Below, piece by piece: positions 1-5,162 of a stretch of DNA of 5,425 bases. This stretch comes from an uncultured Clostridiaceae bacterium (lineage in GTDB: Bacteria; Bacillota; Clostridia; Lachnospirales; Lachnospiraceae): positions 1 to 5,425 of the forward strand of contig CATKZA010000146.1 in NCBI GenBank assembly GCA_949841235.1, written 5' to 3'. The translations under genes were made by a program, and so were the position numbers. The notes under the pieces are model-generated. The model did no database searches, was not told where the DNA came from, and saw only the letters and a program-made list of their open reading frames with translations. Numbering within the stretch: position 1 is the stretch's first letter; each line of letters starts with the position of its first letter.

Positions 1-941
1 AGATAACCATGTATGGCGAGGATGGACGTGCCAGGCAAACTCCCATCGGCTATGCCGAAACCGAAGAAAAGGCAAACATCCTCCTAGCGCAATACAACAA
101 CAACCCTTGGGAAGTTGACCGGGAGAAAGTCACTCTCGCCGTTCTGTATCAGAGGTGGGCAAAAATCAAGATGCCCAAGCTAAGCACCGCCAACCAGACT
201 TCCCTAAAAGCGGCATACAAGCACTGCGCAAAATACTACGGAAAGAAATACCACAGCCTCAAATCCTACCATATGCAAGACTGCATCGACAACTGCGGCT
301 GTGGCGTATCTACCCAGACGAACATCAGAAACCTGTTCAGCCATCTTGACCGATTCGCATTCGAGATTGACTTGATTAATAAAATGTACTCCCAAATCAC
401 CACGGTACCCCCGGCACCAGAAACCAAAAAAACGCCATTCACAATAGAAGAAATCACATCCCTCTGGGAAATCCAGGACAAGCCCTGGGTTGATACCGTC
501 CTCATCTACCTGTACACCGGATTCCGGCTAAACGAACTCCTAAGCATTACATGCGACCAGATCAACCTGGAGGAAGGCTACCTCCTCGGCGGTTCAAAAA
601 GCGAGAGCGGCAAAAACAGAATCGTCCCCATACATCCACGCATCCGTACTTTCATAGAGCAACGCATGGAACACGGCCACCCCTGCCTCATTTCCCTAGA
701 TGGCAAGAAACTCACCAAAGCAAAATACTATCCCCTCTGGAATGAGATCATGGATGCCATAGGCGCATCCCATACACCCCACGAAGCAAGGCACACCTTC
801 CGCTCCCTTCTGGATTCCGCAGGAGGCAACAAGAAATGCATCGACATGCTGATGGGACACAAATCTGCCGATGTCGGCCTGCGTACATATACCCATAAAA
901 CCATGGAAGAATTAAGGGAAACCGTCATGCTTTTACCCTAG
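1..941 (+). CDS. Tyrosine recombinase (phage/ICE-type integrase), 5'-truncated by the window
   Basis: Site-specific DNA recombinase that would integrate and excise the element it sits on. The reading frame is open from base 3 with no stop before the first ATG at 9, so the true start, with most of the N-terminal arm-binding domain, lies left of the window. Numbering from the ATG at 9 (310 residues visible): about 1-37 look like the end of an AP2-like arm-binding domain, 42-130 the helical core-binding domain, and 142-310 the catalytic domain. The full catalytic set is visible: Arg173 in TGFRLNELL, Lys197 in GGSKSESGK, His258 and Arg261 in HEARHTF, His284 in LMGHKS, and the nucleophile Tyr294 in LRTYTHKT. 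It therefore looks intact and active in this part. The gene ends 123 bp before the host terminator, with its 3' end facing the chromosome, as is usual for int genes next to an attachment site. Family assignment is firm; the kind of element is not visible. Confidence 0.95.
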   Translation, partial: ITMYGEDGRARQTPIGYAETEEKANILLAQYNNNPWEVDREKVTLAVLYQRWAKIKMPKLSTANQTSLKAAYKHCAKYYGKKYHSLKSYHMQDCIDNCGCGVSTQTNIRNLFSHLDRFAFEIDLINKMYSQITTVPPAPETKKTPFTIEEITSLWEIQDKPWVDTVLIYLYTGFRLNELLSITCDQINLEEGYLLGGSKSESGKNRIVPIHPRIRTFIEQRMEHGHPCLISLDGKKLTKAKYYPLWNEIMDAIGASHTPHEARHTFRSLLDSAGGNKKCIDMLMGHKSADVGLRTYTHKTMEELRETVMLLP

Positions 942-965
942 TTTTTCTTAATTTTTGCTTTGAAC

Positions 966-984
966 TAGTAACAATTTAGTAACA
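966..984. repeat. Two direct copies of TAGTAACA, 11 bp apart (possible integrase binding sites)
   Basis: TAGTAACA occurs at 966-973 and again at 977-984, so the start-to-start period is 11 bp, close to one helical turn. It lies 24 bp after the integrase stop codon. Phased short direct repeats beside int are typical of recombinase or excisionase arm sites; that role is inferred. Confidence 0.45.
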
Positions 985-1031
985 GATAAAGCCATACATC
1001 CCCATTTTAAGGGAAAGTATGGCTTTATCTG
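983..1031. repeat. 15-bp perfect inverted repeat downstream of the integrase
   Basis: The arms at 983-997 and 1017-1031 (CAGATAAAGCCATAC and its reverse complement) match perfectly around a 19-nt loop, inside which TCCC (999-1002) and GGGA (1011-1014) can also pair. In RNA this is a strong stem-loop that could protect or end the int transcript. There is no T-run after either arm, so it is not a standard intrinsic terminator. It could equally be part of the recombination site. Confidence 0.6.
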
Positions 1032-1032
1032 C

Positions 1033-1052
1033 CTTAAGATTTCTTAAGATTT
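1033..1052. repeat. Tandem duplicate of CTTAAGATTT
   Basis: The 10-mer CTTAAGATTT is present twice head to tail at 1033-1042 and 1043-1052 with no mismatch. It lies between the 15-bp inverted repeat and the host terminator, where an attachment-site core or accessory-protein sites would be expected. Function unknown. Confidence 0.5.
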
Positions 1053-1064
1053 GCAGGTTAAATA

Positions 1065-1106
1065 AAAGAGCTGTCGCATTAGCCAGAATATCGACAGCCC
1101 TTTTTT
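1065..1106. terminator. Bidirectional Rho-independent terminator
   Basis: AAAGAGCTGTCG (1065-1076) pairs with CGACAGCCCTTT (1092-1103) across a 15-nt loop. The single imperfect position (1069/1099) is G-U in the minus-strand RNA and A-C in the plus-strand RNA. Plus-strand transcripts run into six T (1101-1106); minus-strand transcripts run into TTTTATTT. It begins directly after the stop of the minus-strand gene at 1107-1655 and would also stop read-through from the integrase. Confidence 0.88.
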
Positions 1107-1655
1107 CTACTTCTTTTTTTTAGACTTTTTCCCTCCAGACTGAATCGTATCGATCTTCGCCTGCTCCTTCTCTCGCATGCCGTCCAGTTTCATGCGCATC
1201 TTCTGAGAAAACTTCAACTTGCCCTGCTTTTGCTCCAGATTGCTTCGAAGCCCTTTCACATCCATGATATAAATTCCACTGACCATAGCCCTGACTTCCT
1301 TCCTCACCGGAATCTGGTCATAAATCTTTTCCTCGCAGATCAGGGACATGATTCTCGGCCCAATCTTTGCCTTCACGATAGGCACTTTCCTTCCGCGCAT
1401 ATATTTGGGAGTCTGATCCAGCACAATCTGCGGCAGCCCCGACTCATTTAGCTTTAGCCTCTTCTTGTCAATCACCAGCAGAGACACGCTCTGTGCGGCA
1501 TTTTCCAATTCTCTCTGAGAGTTTTCCTGCCGTGTCTGCAGCTTCTTCCCATAGATGCTCAGGGCAACCAGAGCCGCAACCAACAGCACGATAATCACGA
1601 TGGAGACAATCATCCATGTGGAAATCCCCAAAACCGGTACAAACATATCACTCAT
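1107..1655 (-). CDS. Small membrane-anchored protein of unknown function, Lys-rich C terminus
   Basis: 182 residues; I cannot name a family, though the core has the look of a conserved Clostridia hypothetical protein. One strongly hydrophobic helix at about residues 12-35 is followed by Gly-Lys-Lys and a charged stretch (38-56), so the protein is probably anchored with its C-terminal part in the cytoplasm. Residues 57-137 form a compact, mostly beta-looking domain containing the segments LLVIDKKRLKL, QTPKYMRGRKVPIVKAKIGP and VRAMVSGIYIMDVKG. Residues 138-170 are a charged helix, and the end is a lysine cluster (GGKKSKKKK). The start is set by AGGTGAT at 1661-1667, 5 nt before the ATG. It is probably the last gene of the operon that starts at 3777, because it follows plsC by 157 bp and ends at the terminator at 1065-1106. 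A separate weak promoter in the 157-bp gap cannot be excluded. Confidence 0.85.
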   Translation of the reverse strand: MSDMFVPVLGISTWMIVSIVIIVLLVAALVALSIYGKKLQTRQENSQRELENAAQSVSLLVIDKKRLKLNESGLPQIVLDQTPKYMRGRKVPIVKAKIGPRIMSLICEEKIYDQIPVRKEVRAMVSGIYIMDVKGLRSNLEQKQGKLKFSQKMRMKLDGMREKEQAKIDTIQSGGKKSKKKK

Positions 1656-1675
1656 TTCTCATCACCTATGCCTTT

Positions 1676-1714
1676 CTATCGTTACTGTTCACAGCCATTC
1701 ATCTCATCATGCCA
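1676..1714 (-). repeat. Dispersed repeat, copy 1
   Basis: Aligns with 3820-3859: over the ungapped 34-bp block (1681-1714 against 3826-3859) 27 positions are identical, and six of the seven differences are transitions. The shared core on the plus strand is AGCCATTCATC. Both copies sit shortly upstream of a minus-strand start codon (21 bp before the gene starting at 1655 here). It may be a small intergenic repeat family or a shared leader element. Confidence 0.6.
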
Positions 1715-1736
1715 CAGCGCCGCTGCCTAATGGCAT
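1709..1736. other. GC-rich hairpin in the spacer between plsC and the 182-aa gene
   Basis: ATGCCA (1709-1714) pairs with TGGCAT (1731-1736), and CAGC (1715-1718) pairs with GCTG (1722-1725) around a 3-nt loop; CCTAA (1726-1730) is left as a bulge. No T-run follows on either strand, so it is not a normal terminator. It could be a processing or stability structure in the polycistronic mRNA. It overlaps the end of the dispersed repeat copy 1. Confidence 0.45.
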
Positions 1737-1812
1737 CGGTCAGCATTGTGAATAGCAACCTTCTATACAAACCATCCTTTAGCATACCATATTTTAACAG
1801 ATAAGAAAAGAG

Positions 1813-2562
1813 TTAAAATTGCACCTCTTCTTTATTCTGATCCACTTTCTCCTGGAGAATCTTCCGCACCCTGTCCCCAATTTTCTTCTTCTCCGCCCGC
1901 TCCATCTGATCCATGTAAATGGGCTGGCAGTATTCGATAATCACATGCCCCCTTTTAATCCAAGGAAACTGCCGTTCAAATATGGCATCCGTATTGTTGA
2001 TCGCCACAGGCACAATGGGACGCTTAGACTTCTCTGCCAGCTTAAAGCTGCCCAGATGAAATTCCAGCAGCTCATCCCCCTGATTCCTAGTTCCCTCCGG
2101 GGCAATATAAATGGACGTGCCGCCCTTCAGCAGCTCGATTCCCTCCAAAATGGTCTTCATGCCCTGTTTCAAATCATCCCTCTCCAGAAAGAGGCAATGC
2201 ATATATTTCATCCAATGGGAAATGACAGGCACCTTCTTGATACTCACCTTGGATACAAAACTTGTGGGATAAGGTGCTGTGGAATATCCCACCAAGATAT
2301 CAAAAAAACCCCGATGGTTAAACACGTATAATGCTGACTCATCCTTTAATATATTCTCCCTCCCTTTTACCGTAAGCTTCACGCCACAGATAAAAAGGAT
2401 TGGCTTGAATCCCAGATTCACCACGATCTTCTGGGAGATGATGGCTCCCATCCTAGGGTTGCGCTTTCCCACCAAAAACAAAATCAGAAAGGGGATCAGG
2501 CAGATTATCGTATAAAATACCAAATATATCCCCACCATAAATGTTCTCATAATGATATCCAT
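1813..2562 (-). CDS. plsC: 1-acyl-sn-glycerol-3-phosphate acyltransferase (PlsC/lysophospholipid acyltransferase family)
   Basis: Membrane enzyme expected to transfer a fatty acyl chain to the sn-2 position of lysophosphatidic acid, giving phosphatidic acid for phospholipid synthesis. At 249 residues it has the normal size for bacterial PlsC. An N-terminal hydrophobic segment (about 7-31) anchors it. The acyltransferase motifs follow in order: NHRGFFD with the catalytic HX4D pair His83/Asp88, FLERDD at 125-130 (motif II region), APEGTRN at 154-160 with Glu156 (motif III), and IVPVAINNT at 183-191 (motif IV). The family also includes acyltransferases for other lysolipids, so the exact acceptor is not proven. 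It follows the carboxypeptidase gene by 15 bp and is surely co-transcribed. The start is uncertain: GAGGAGG (2564-2570) lies only 1 nt before the ATG at 2560-2562, while the next in-frame ATG (2548-2550, residue 5) is 13 nt away. Confidence 0.93.
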   Translation of the reverse strand: MDIIMRTFMVGIYLVFYTIICLIPFLILFLVGKRNPRMGAIISQKIVVNLGFKPILFICGVKLTVKGRENILKDESALYVFNHRGFFDILVGYSTAPYPTSFVSKVSIKKVPVISHWMKYMHCLFLERDDLKQGMKTILEGIELLKGGTSIYIAPEGTRNQGDELLEFHLGSFKLAEKSKRPIVPVAINNTDAIFERQFPWIKRGHVIIEYCQPIYMDQMERAEKKKIGDRVRKILQEKVDQNKEEVQF

Positions 2563-2563
2563 G

Positions 2564-2570
2564 CCTCCTC
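2564..2570 (-). promoter_or_regulatory. Shine-Dalgarno of plsC with ambiguous start
   Basis: GAGGAGG on the minus strand, lying wholly in the 15-bp gap after the carboxypeptidase stop. It is 1 nt from the first ATG and 13 nt from the second in-frame ATG, so neither spacing is ideal. The proximity to the upstream stop suggests translational coupling. Confidence 0.6.
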
Positions 2571-2577
2571 TGCATGA

Positions 2578-3777
2578 TTATTCCTCCCCCATATCGCCCT
2601 CACCGCCATCGTCAGGCGGGAGATCCTGGGGCGGTTCCGGCGGCTCCGGCTCTTTGGTTGCCACAGGGGCTTTCGTAGGCTTAGGCTTTTTGGTAGGCGC
2701 TTCTGTCACTACCGGTTTCTTCGTCGCCTTCGGCCTCTTCGTTTTTTGAGGCGTAACGGTAGGCTCATACTCCTCCGGCTCCTCAGTCTTTCTTGGGTCT
2801 TTTGGGCTTTTTGGACCTTTTGGACTTTTTGTATATCCAGGATCTGCCGTTCTCCTCACCTTCGGCTTTTTCGTTGCCACCGAGGCAGACGTGGGCTTGG
2901 GCGTAGGCGCGGCAGTCATCTCCGGCTCATTCTTATCATTGTCATCCGTATCCACCACTGGATCGTCTTTCACCTTTTGGTCTACAGTAGTAGTCTGATA
3001 GTACTCCTCCAGGGTCAAGTCATTTTTATATAAATGCTTTGCAAGGTTTTTCCCCACATAGCGGATATGCCACGGCTCATAGGAATATCCCGTAATCTTT
3101 GACTTATTTTGGGGATACCGTATGATAAACCCATATTTATGGCAATGATCCCTCAGCCATTTTCCCTCCGGCGTCTTGCCAAAGGATTTTTCCAAGGTGC
3201 AGTTGACCGAGTTGCAACTCACGTCAATGGACAAGCCGGTCTGGTGCTCGCTGCTGCCGGGAACCGCAGACACTTTATCCGTCTTGGTCGTCCCCCGATT
3301 CCTCACATTGTTATTATAAATCTGCTTCTGTCGGTCATAAGAGCGGTAAGCAGACACACCTTTTAACTGATAGCCCTTCTTAGCCGCCCCGGCAAAAAGT
3401 TTCTCCAACGCATTTGCCGCCTGCTTCCTCATATAGCTCTTCTCATATGTTCCCGTAAAGCTAAATGGAATGTCCGGCACCATCAAATCCGCCGGAATGT
3501 AATCTTTCGATAAAAGATATGTCCTATTTACCAGAACGCCATAGCTATCCGGATCTGTATCTACTTCAATATATTCTTTGGGTACGGCAGTGCTGTTGAT
3601 ATAATCATCCATACTTTCCTCCTCCACAGGAGAGTTAGTATAATAATATTCATAATCTGCCACCTTGGTGTCTGATTCTCCACCATCCGTCCCGGCTCTA
3701 TAATGCCCCATTCGGGAAGACAATGCACCGATAAACAATATGACGCAGATTCCCAGTACAATCGCTTTTTTTCTCAT
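2578..3777 (-). CDS. VanY/M15B-family D-alanyl-D-alanine carboxypeptidase with long Pro/Lys/Thr tail
   Basis: Zinc peptidase expected to remove the terminal D-Ala from peptidoglycan stem peptides outside the membrane. The 399 residues comprise a signal anchor (about 4-20, MRKKAIVLGICVILFIG, no clear lipobox), an acidic Tyr-rich linker (30-75), the M15B domain (about 76-262) and a low-complexity tail (263-399). Catalytic features are visible: SAYRSYDRQ with Arg145, SSEHQTGLSID with zinc ligands His178 and Asp185, and YEPWHIRYV with the general base Glu234 and ligand His237. Cys188 and Cys193, just after the zinc motif, could form a disulfide. The tail has K-x-P repeats and a Lys/Pro/Thr-rich part and ends in a very acidic run (DDGGEGDMGEE). 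The VanY name refers to the fold family; there is no vanS/vanR/vanH/vanA context, so this is a housekeeping-type enzyme rather than a resistance locus. GAGGAGC at 3781-3787 sets the start; the gene leads the operon with plsC. Confidence 0.93.
   Translation of the reverse strand: MRKKAIVLGICVILFIGALSSRMGHYRAGTDGGESDTKVADYEYYYTNSPVEEESMDDYINSTAVPKEYIEVDTDPDSYGVLVNRTYLLSKDYIPADLMVPDIPFSFTGTYEKSYMRKQAANALEKLFAGAAKKGYQLKGVSAYRSYDRQKQIYNNNVRNRGTTKTDKVSAVPGSSEHQTGLSIDVSCNSVNCTLEKSFGKTPEGKWLRDHCHKYGFIIRYPQNKSKITGYSYEPWHIRYVGKNLAKHLYKNDLTLEEYYQTTTVDQKVKDDPVVDTDDNDKNEPEMTAAPTPKPTSASVATKKPKVRRTADPGYTKSPKGPKSPKDPRKTEEPEEYEPTVTPQKTKRPKATKKPVVTEAPTKKPKPTKAPVATKEPEPPEPPQDLPPDDGGEGDMGEE
2794..2829 (-). repeat. 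9-bp tandem repeat (4 units) coding K-x-P triplets
   Basis: Four imperfect 9-nt units inside the carboxypeptidase tail encode KSP-KGP-KSP-KDP (residues 317-328). The units differ by a few bases only, which points to growth by replication slippage. Related degenerate blocks lie nearby: residues 288-306 and 358-376 share the pattern AP-x-KPT ... VATKxP. Confidence 0.7.
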
Positions 3778-3780
3778 GTC

Positions 3781-3787
3781 GCTCCTC
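3781..3787 (-). promoter_or_regulatory. Ribosome binding site of the carboxypeptidase gene
   Basis: GAGGAGC on the minus strand, with 3-4 nt between the GGAG core and the ATG at 3775-3777. The spacing is short but usable, and no other in-frame start has a better site. Confidence 0.65.
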
Positions 3788-3819
3788 GTCTATTCCAGGA
3801 CACCGCTAACAAATCAACG

Positions 3820-3859
3820 CTATACGTTGCCATTCATAGCCATTCATCCCATTATGCGA
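3820..3859 (-). repeat. Dispersed repeat, copy 2
   Basis: Second copy of the element at 1676-1714, 42 bp before the start of the carboxypeptidase gene. It lies in the transcribed leader predicted from the promoter at 3966-3995. A direct sub-repeat CCATTCAT appears inside it at 3830-3837 and 3840-3847. Confidence 0.6.
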
Positions 3860-3913
3860 TATTAATATTTTCCCCTTTTATCATCATTTTACTATCGTTA
3901 ACCCAATCCAGCC

Positions 3914-3938
3914 GTTGCGATTTACAATAATGCGCAAC
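3914..3938. other. Small inverted repeat in the operon leader
   Basis: GTTGCG and CGCAAC form a 6-bp stem around a 13-nt AT-rich loop. It would fall in the 5' leader of the carboxypeptidase mRNA, about 30-45 nt from the predicted transcription start. No T-run follows, so it is not a terminator. The signal is weak and may be chance. Confidence 0.3.
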
Positions 3939-3954
3939 CCAATATATGGTAAAC

Positions 3955-3970
3955 ATACTTTTGTAAGTAT
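3955..3970. promoter_or_regulatory. Palindrome overlapping the operon -10 box (possible operator)
   Basis: ATACTT (3955-3960) and AAGTAT (3965-3970) are mirror arms with a 4-bp centre. The right arm overlaps the minus-strand -10 hexamer and the left arm covers the expected transcription start, which is a good place for a repressor. The regulator is unknown. Confidence 0.4.
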
Positions 3971-3995
3971 ACCACATGTGGCGGTAAGGTGTAAA
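3966..3995 (-). promoter_or_regulatory. Sigma-A-type promoter of the envelope operon
   Basis: On the minus strand, TTTACA (3990-3995) and TATACT (3966-3971) are each 5/6 to consensus. They are 18 bp apart, and TGG before the -10 makes an extended -10. The start would fall near 3958, leaving a leader of about 180 nt before the carboxypeptidase ATG. It is arranged divergently from the ispE promoter. Confidence 0.7.
3972..3981. promoter_or_regulatory. CCACATGTGG palindrome in the promoter spacer
   Basis: Perfect 10-bp palindrome lying directly upstream of the -10 box, within the -35/-10 spacer of the minus-strand promoter and adjoining the ATACTT/AAGTAT dyad. It is a possible binding site for a dimeric regulator; none can be named. 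Confidence 0.35.
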
Positions 3996-4029
3996 GAAAT
4001 TTGTCGAAAAAGTTAATTTCCCATCATTC

Positions 4030-4057
4030 TTGACGAATATCTTTTTCAAGGTAAAAT
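4030..4057 (+). promoter_or_regulatory. Sigma-A-type promoter of ispE
   Basis: TTGACG (4030-4035, 5/6) and TAAAAT (4052-4057, 5/6) are 16 bp apart in an AT-rich stretch. The start would fall near 4064, giving a leader of about 40 nt before the ispE ATG. The -35 box lies 34 bp from the -35 of the divergent operon promoter. Confidence 0.65.
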
Positions 4058-4085
4058 AGATAATAGTAGAATTCACATTTTATTT

Positions 4086-4093
4086 GGAAGGAG
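4086..4093 (+). promoter_or_regulatory. Ribosome binding site deciding the ispE start
   Basis: GGAAGGAG ends 11 nt before the ATG at 4105, slightly long but strong. It contradicts a start at the TTG at 4084, which would place the site inside the coding region. Confidence 0.75.
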
Positions 4094-4104
4094 CAGATAG
4101 CCAT

Positions 4105-4983
4105 ATGCCGAACAAAATCACTGTCAAAGCGCCAGCAAAAATCAATCTCACCCTGGATGTGGTCGGACGCAGGAAAGACGGATACCACAATCTGGAAATG
4201 ATCATGCAGACCATCGACTTGCACGACAAGATTACCATCACAGAAACAGGGGACTGCAAGATTGATTTTTCCATGAACAAAGAATTGCCGGACAACTGCC
4301 CCCCAGAAGACAATCTCGTATACAGGGCGGCAAGGCTCATGCAGGAAACTTACTCACTCTCCAGCGGATTTCAAATAAAATTAACCAAAAACATTCCGGC
4401 GGCGGCGGGCCTTGCCGGGGGGAGCTCCGACTGCGCCGCCACCCTGTCAGGCATCAATAAATTATGCAGATTGGGGCTGACGAAAGTCGAACTCTGCAAA
4501 CTGGGATTGAAACTTGGAGCCGACGTTCCCTTCTGCATCATGAAGGGAACCATGCTCTCGGAGGGAATCGGCGAAGTTCTGACGCCTCTGGCGGATTTGC
4601 CCCCCCTTTGGGCGGTCCTGGTAAAGCCGGACATCTCCGTGAGCACCGCCTACGTATACTCCCACCTGAACTTGCAGAGAATATACACGCATCCAGATAC
4701 TGCGCAAGTGATAACATGCATCGAGCATCAAGATATTCCCGCCCTGGCCCCCCAGCTCTGCAACGTATTGGAAACCGTCACCATCCCCAGCTACCCGGTC
4801 ATAGCCGAATTGAAAGAATTTCTTATGAAAAACGGGGCAATGGGCTCTCTCATGAGCGGCAGCGGCCCCACGGTATATGGATTGTATCAGGACAAGGCTT
4901 TGGCTGAGATTTCTTATCAGACTGCCAAGGCTAAGTTCTCAAAATACGATGTCATTTTATGCCAAACGAAACTGCCGGAATAG
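4105..4983 (+). CDS. ispE: 4-diphosphocytidyl-2-C-methyl-D-erythritol kinase (IspE)
   Basis: GHMP-family cytoplasmic kinase of the MEP pathway. It phosphorylates the 2-hydroxyl of CDP-methylerythritol with ATP, leading to IPP and DMAPP and so to undecaprenyl lipid carriers and other isoprenoids. At 292 residues it matches the usual length (about 280-290). Motifs in order: KAPAKINLTL with Lys12, GRRKDGYHNL (21-30), the ATP-binding loop PAAAGLAGGSSDCAA (98-112), LGADVPF with catalytic Asp140 (137-143), and GSLMSGSGPTVYG (247-259). I chose the ATG at 4105 over an in-frame TTG at 4084. The TTG has no ribosome binding site and overlaps GGAAGGAG (4086-4093), which serves the ATG with 11-nt spacing; family members also begin close to the KAPAKINL motif. 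It is monocistronic by appearance, with its own promoter at 4030-4057 and no close downstream gene. Confidence 0.97.
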   Translation: MPNKITVKAPAKINLTLDVVGRRKDGYHNLEMIMQTIDLHDKITITETGDCKIDFSMNKELPDNCPPEDNLVYRAARLMQETYSLSSGFQIKLTKNIPAAAGLAGGSSDCAATLSGINKLCRLGLTKVELCKLGLKLGADVPFCIMKGTMLSEGIGEVLTPLADLPPLWAVLVKPDISVSTAYVYSHLNLQRIYTHPDTAQVITCIEHQDIPALAPQLCNVLETVTIPSYPVIAELKEFLMKNGAMGSLMSGSGPTVYGLYQDKALAEISYQTAKAKFSKYDVILCQTKLPE

Positions 4984-4996
4984 GATATTCCCTGCA

Positions 4997-5068
4997 ACTG
5001 CTCTTGCCGATAAACTCGTACTTTTGGCATAATTATATGCCAAAAATCCCCGAATTTTATTGAGCAGT
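4997..5068. other. Dyad structure downstream of ispE
   Basis: A perfect 10-bp inverted repeat (5022-5031 and 5036-5045, arms TTTTGGCATA and TATGCCAAAA, loop ATTA) is enclosed by a second complementary pair, ACTGCTC (4997-5003) with GAGCAGT (5062-5068). No T-run follows the stem on the plus strand, so it is at most a non-standard 3' end for the ispE mRNA. It could also be an operator upstream of the next promoter. No other terminator is seen between ispE and the next gene. Confidence 0.45.
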
Positions 5069-5120
5069 GAAAAATAACGAAAAATTTGCCATCAAAATCA
5101 AAAAAATACCAGATAAAACC

Positions 5121-5147
5121 TAAGTTTTTCCAGATTTCGTCCGATAA
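5121..5147 (+). promoter_or_regulatory. Sigma-28 (SigD/FliA)-type promoter
   Basis: TAAG (5121-5124), a 15-nt spacer and TCCGATAA (5140-5147) match the flagellar sigma consensus TAAA-N15-GCCGATAA with one change in each box and the exact spacing. Transcription would start near 5154, with a leader of about 150 nt to the ATG at 5304. This puts the downstream gene in a motility or late-flagellar regulon, if the promoter is real. Confidence 0.65.
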
Positions 5148-5162
5148 TATAAATACAAGAAT

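Larger units (their letters stand above)
1..1064. mobile_element. Right-hand end of an integrated element (int plus probable att region)
   Basis: Inferred from the tyrosine recombinase gene at 1-941 followed by a non-coding stretch rich in short repeats (966-984, 983-1031, 1033-1052) and then by chromosomal-type genes. The exact boundary is not visible, because the other end of the element and the empty site are outside the window. The limit at 1064 is only the point just before the terminator of the neighbouring operon. Phage, ICE or genomic island are all possible. Confidence 0.5.

Noticed and set aside
966..1052. CRISPR-like array
   Set aside because: The repeats are only 8-10 bp, two copies each, with no regular spacers.
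1819..2331. 170-codon plus-strand ORF opposite plsC
   Set aside because: It is the antisense shadow of a gene with all four acyltransferase motifs; no ribosome binding site and no recognisable domain.
2552..3033. Plus-strand ORFs opposite the carboxypeptidase tail
   Set aside because: Gly/Val- or Arg/Leu-rich readings of the complement of a low-complexity Pro/Lys/Thr region; no initiation signals.
2578..3777. Vancomycin-resistance vanY
   Set aside because: The family motifs match VanY/M15B, but no van regulators or ligase are nearby and the neighbour is plsC; a housekeeping carboxypeptidase fits better.
4084..4104. TTG start for ispE giving a 299-aa product
   Set aside because: The Shine-Dalgarno would lie inside the coding sequence, and the seven extra residues are not part of the usual IspE N terminus.
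4464..4907. 147-codon plus-strand ORF inside ispE in another frame
   Set aside because: It overlaps the intact ispE frame fully; its Arg/His/Pro-rich composition is typical of an out-of-frame reading.
5006..5013. GCCGATAA, a perfect sigma-28 -10 box just after ispE
   Set aside because: No TAAA-like -35 element at 14-16 nt upstream; the promoter at 5121-5147 has both boxes and is closer to the gene.
5004..5033. TTGCCG-N18-CATAAT as a sigma-A promoter
   Set aside because: The -35 box is poor (4/6) and the -10 box lies inside the AT-rich dyad; chance match more likely, though not excluded.
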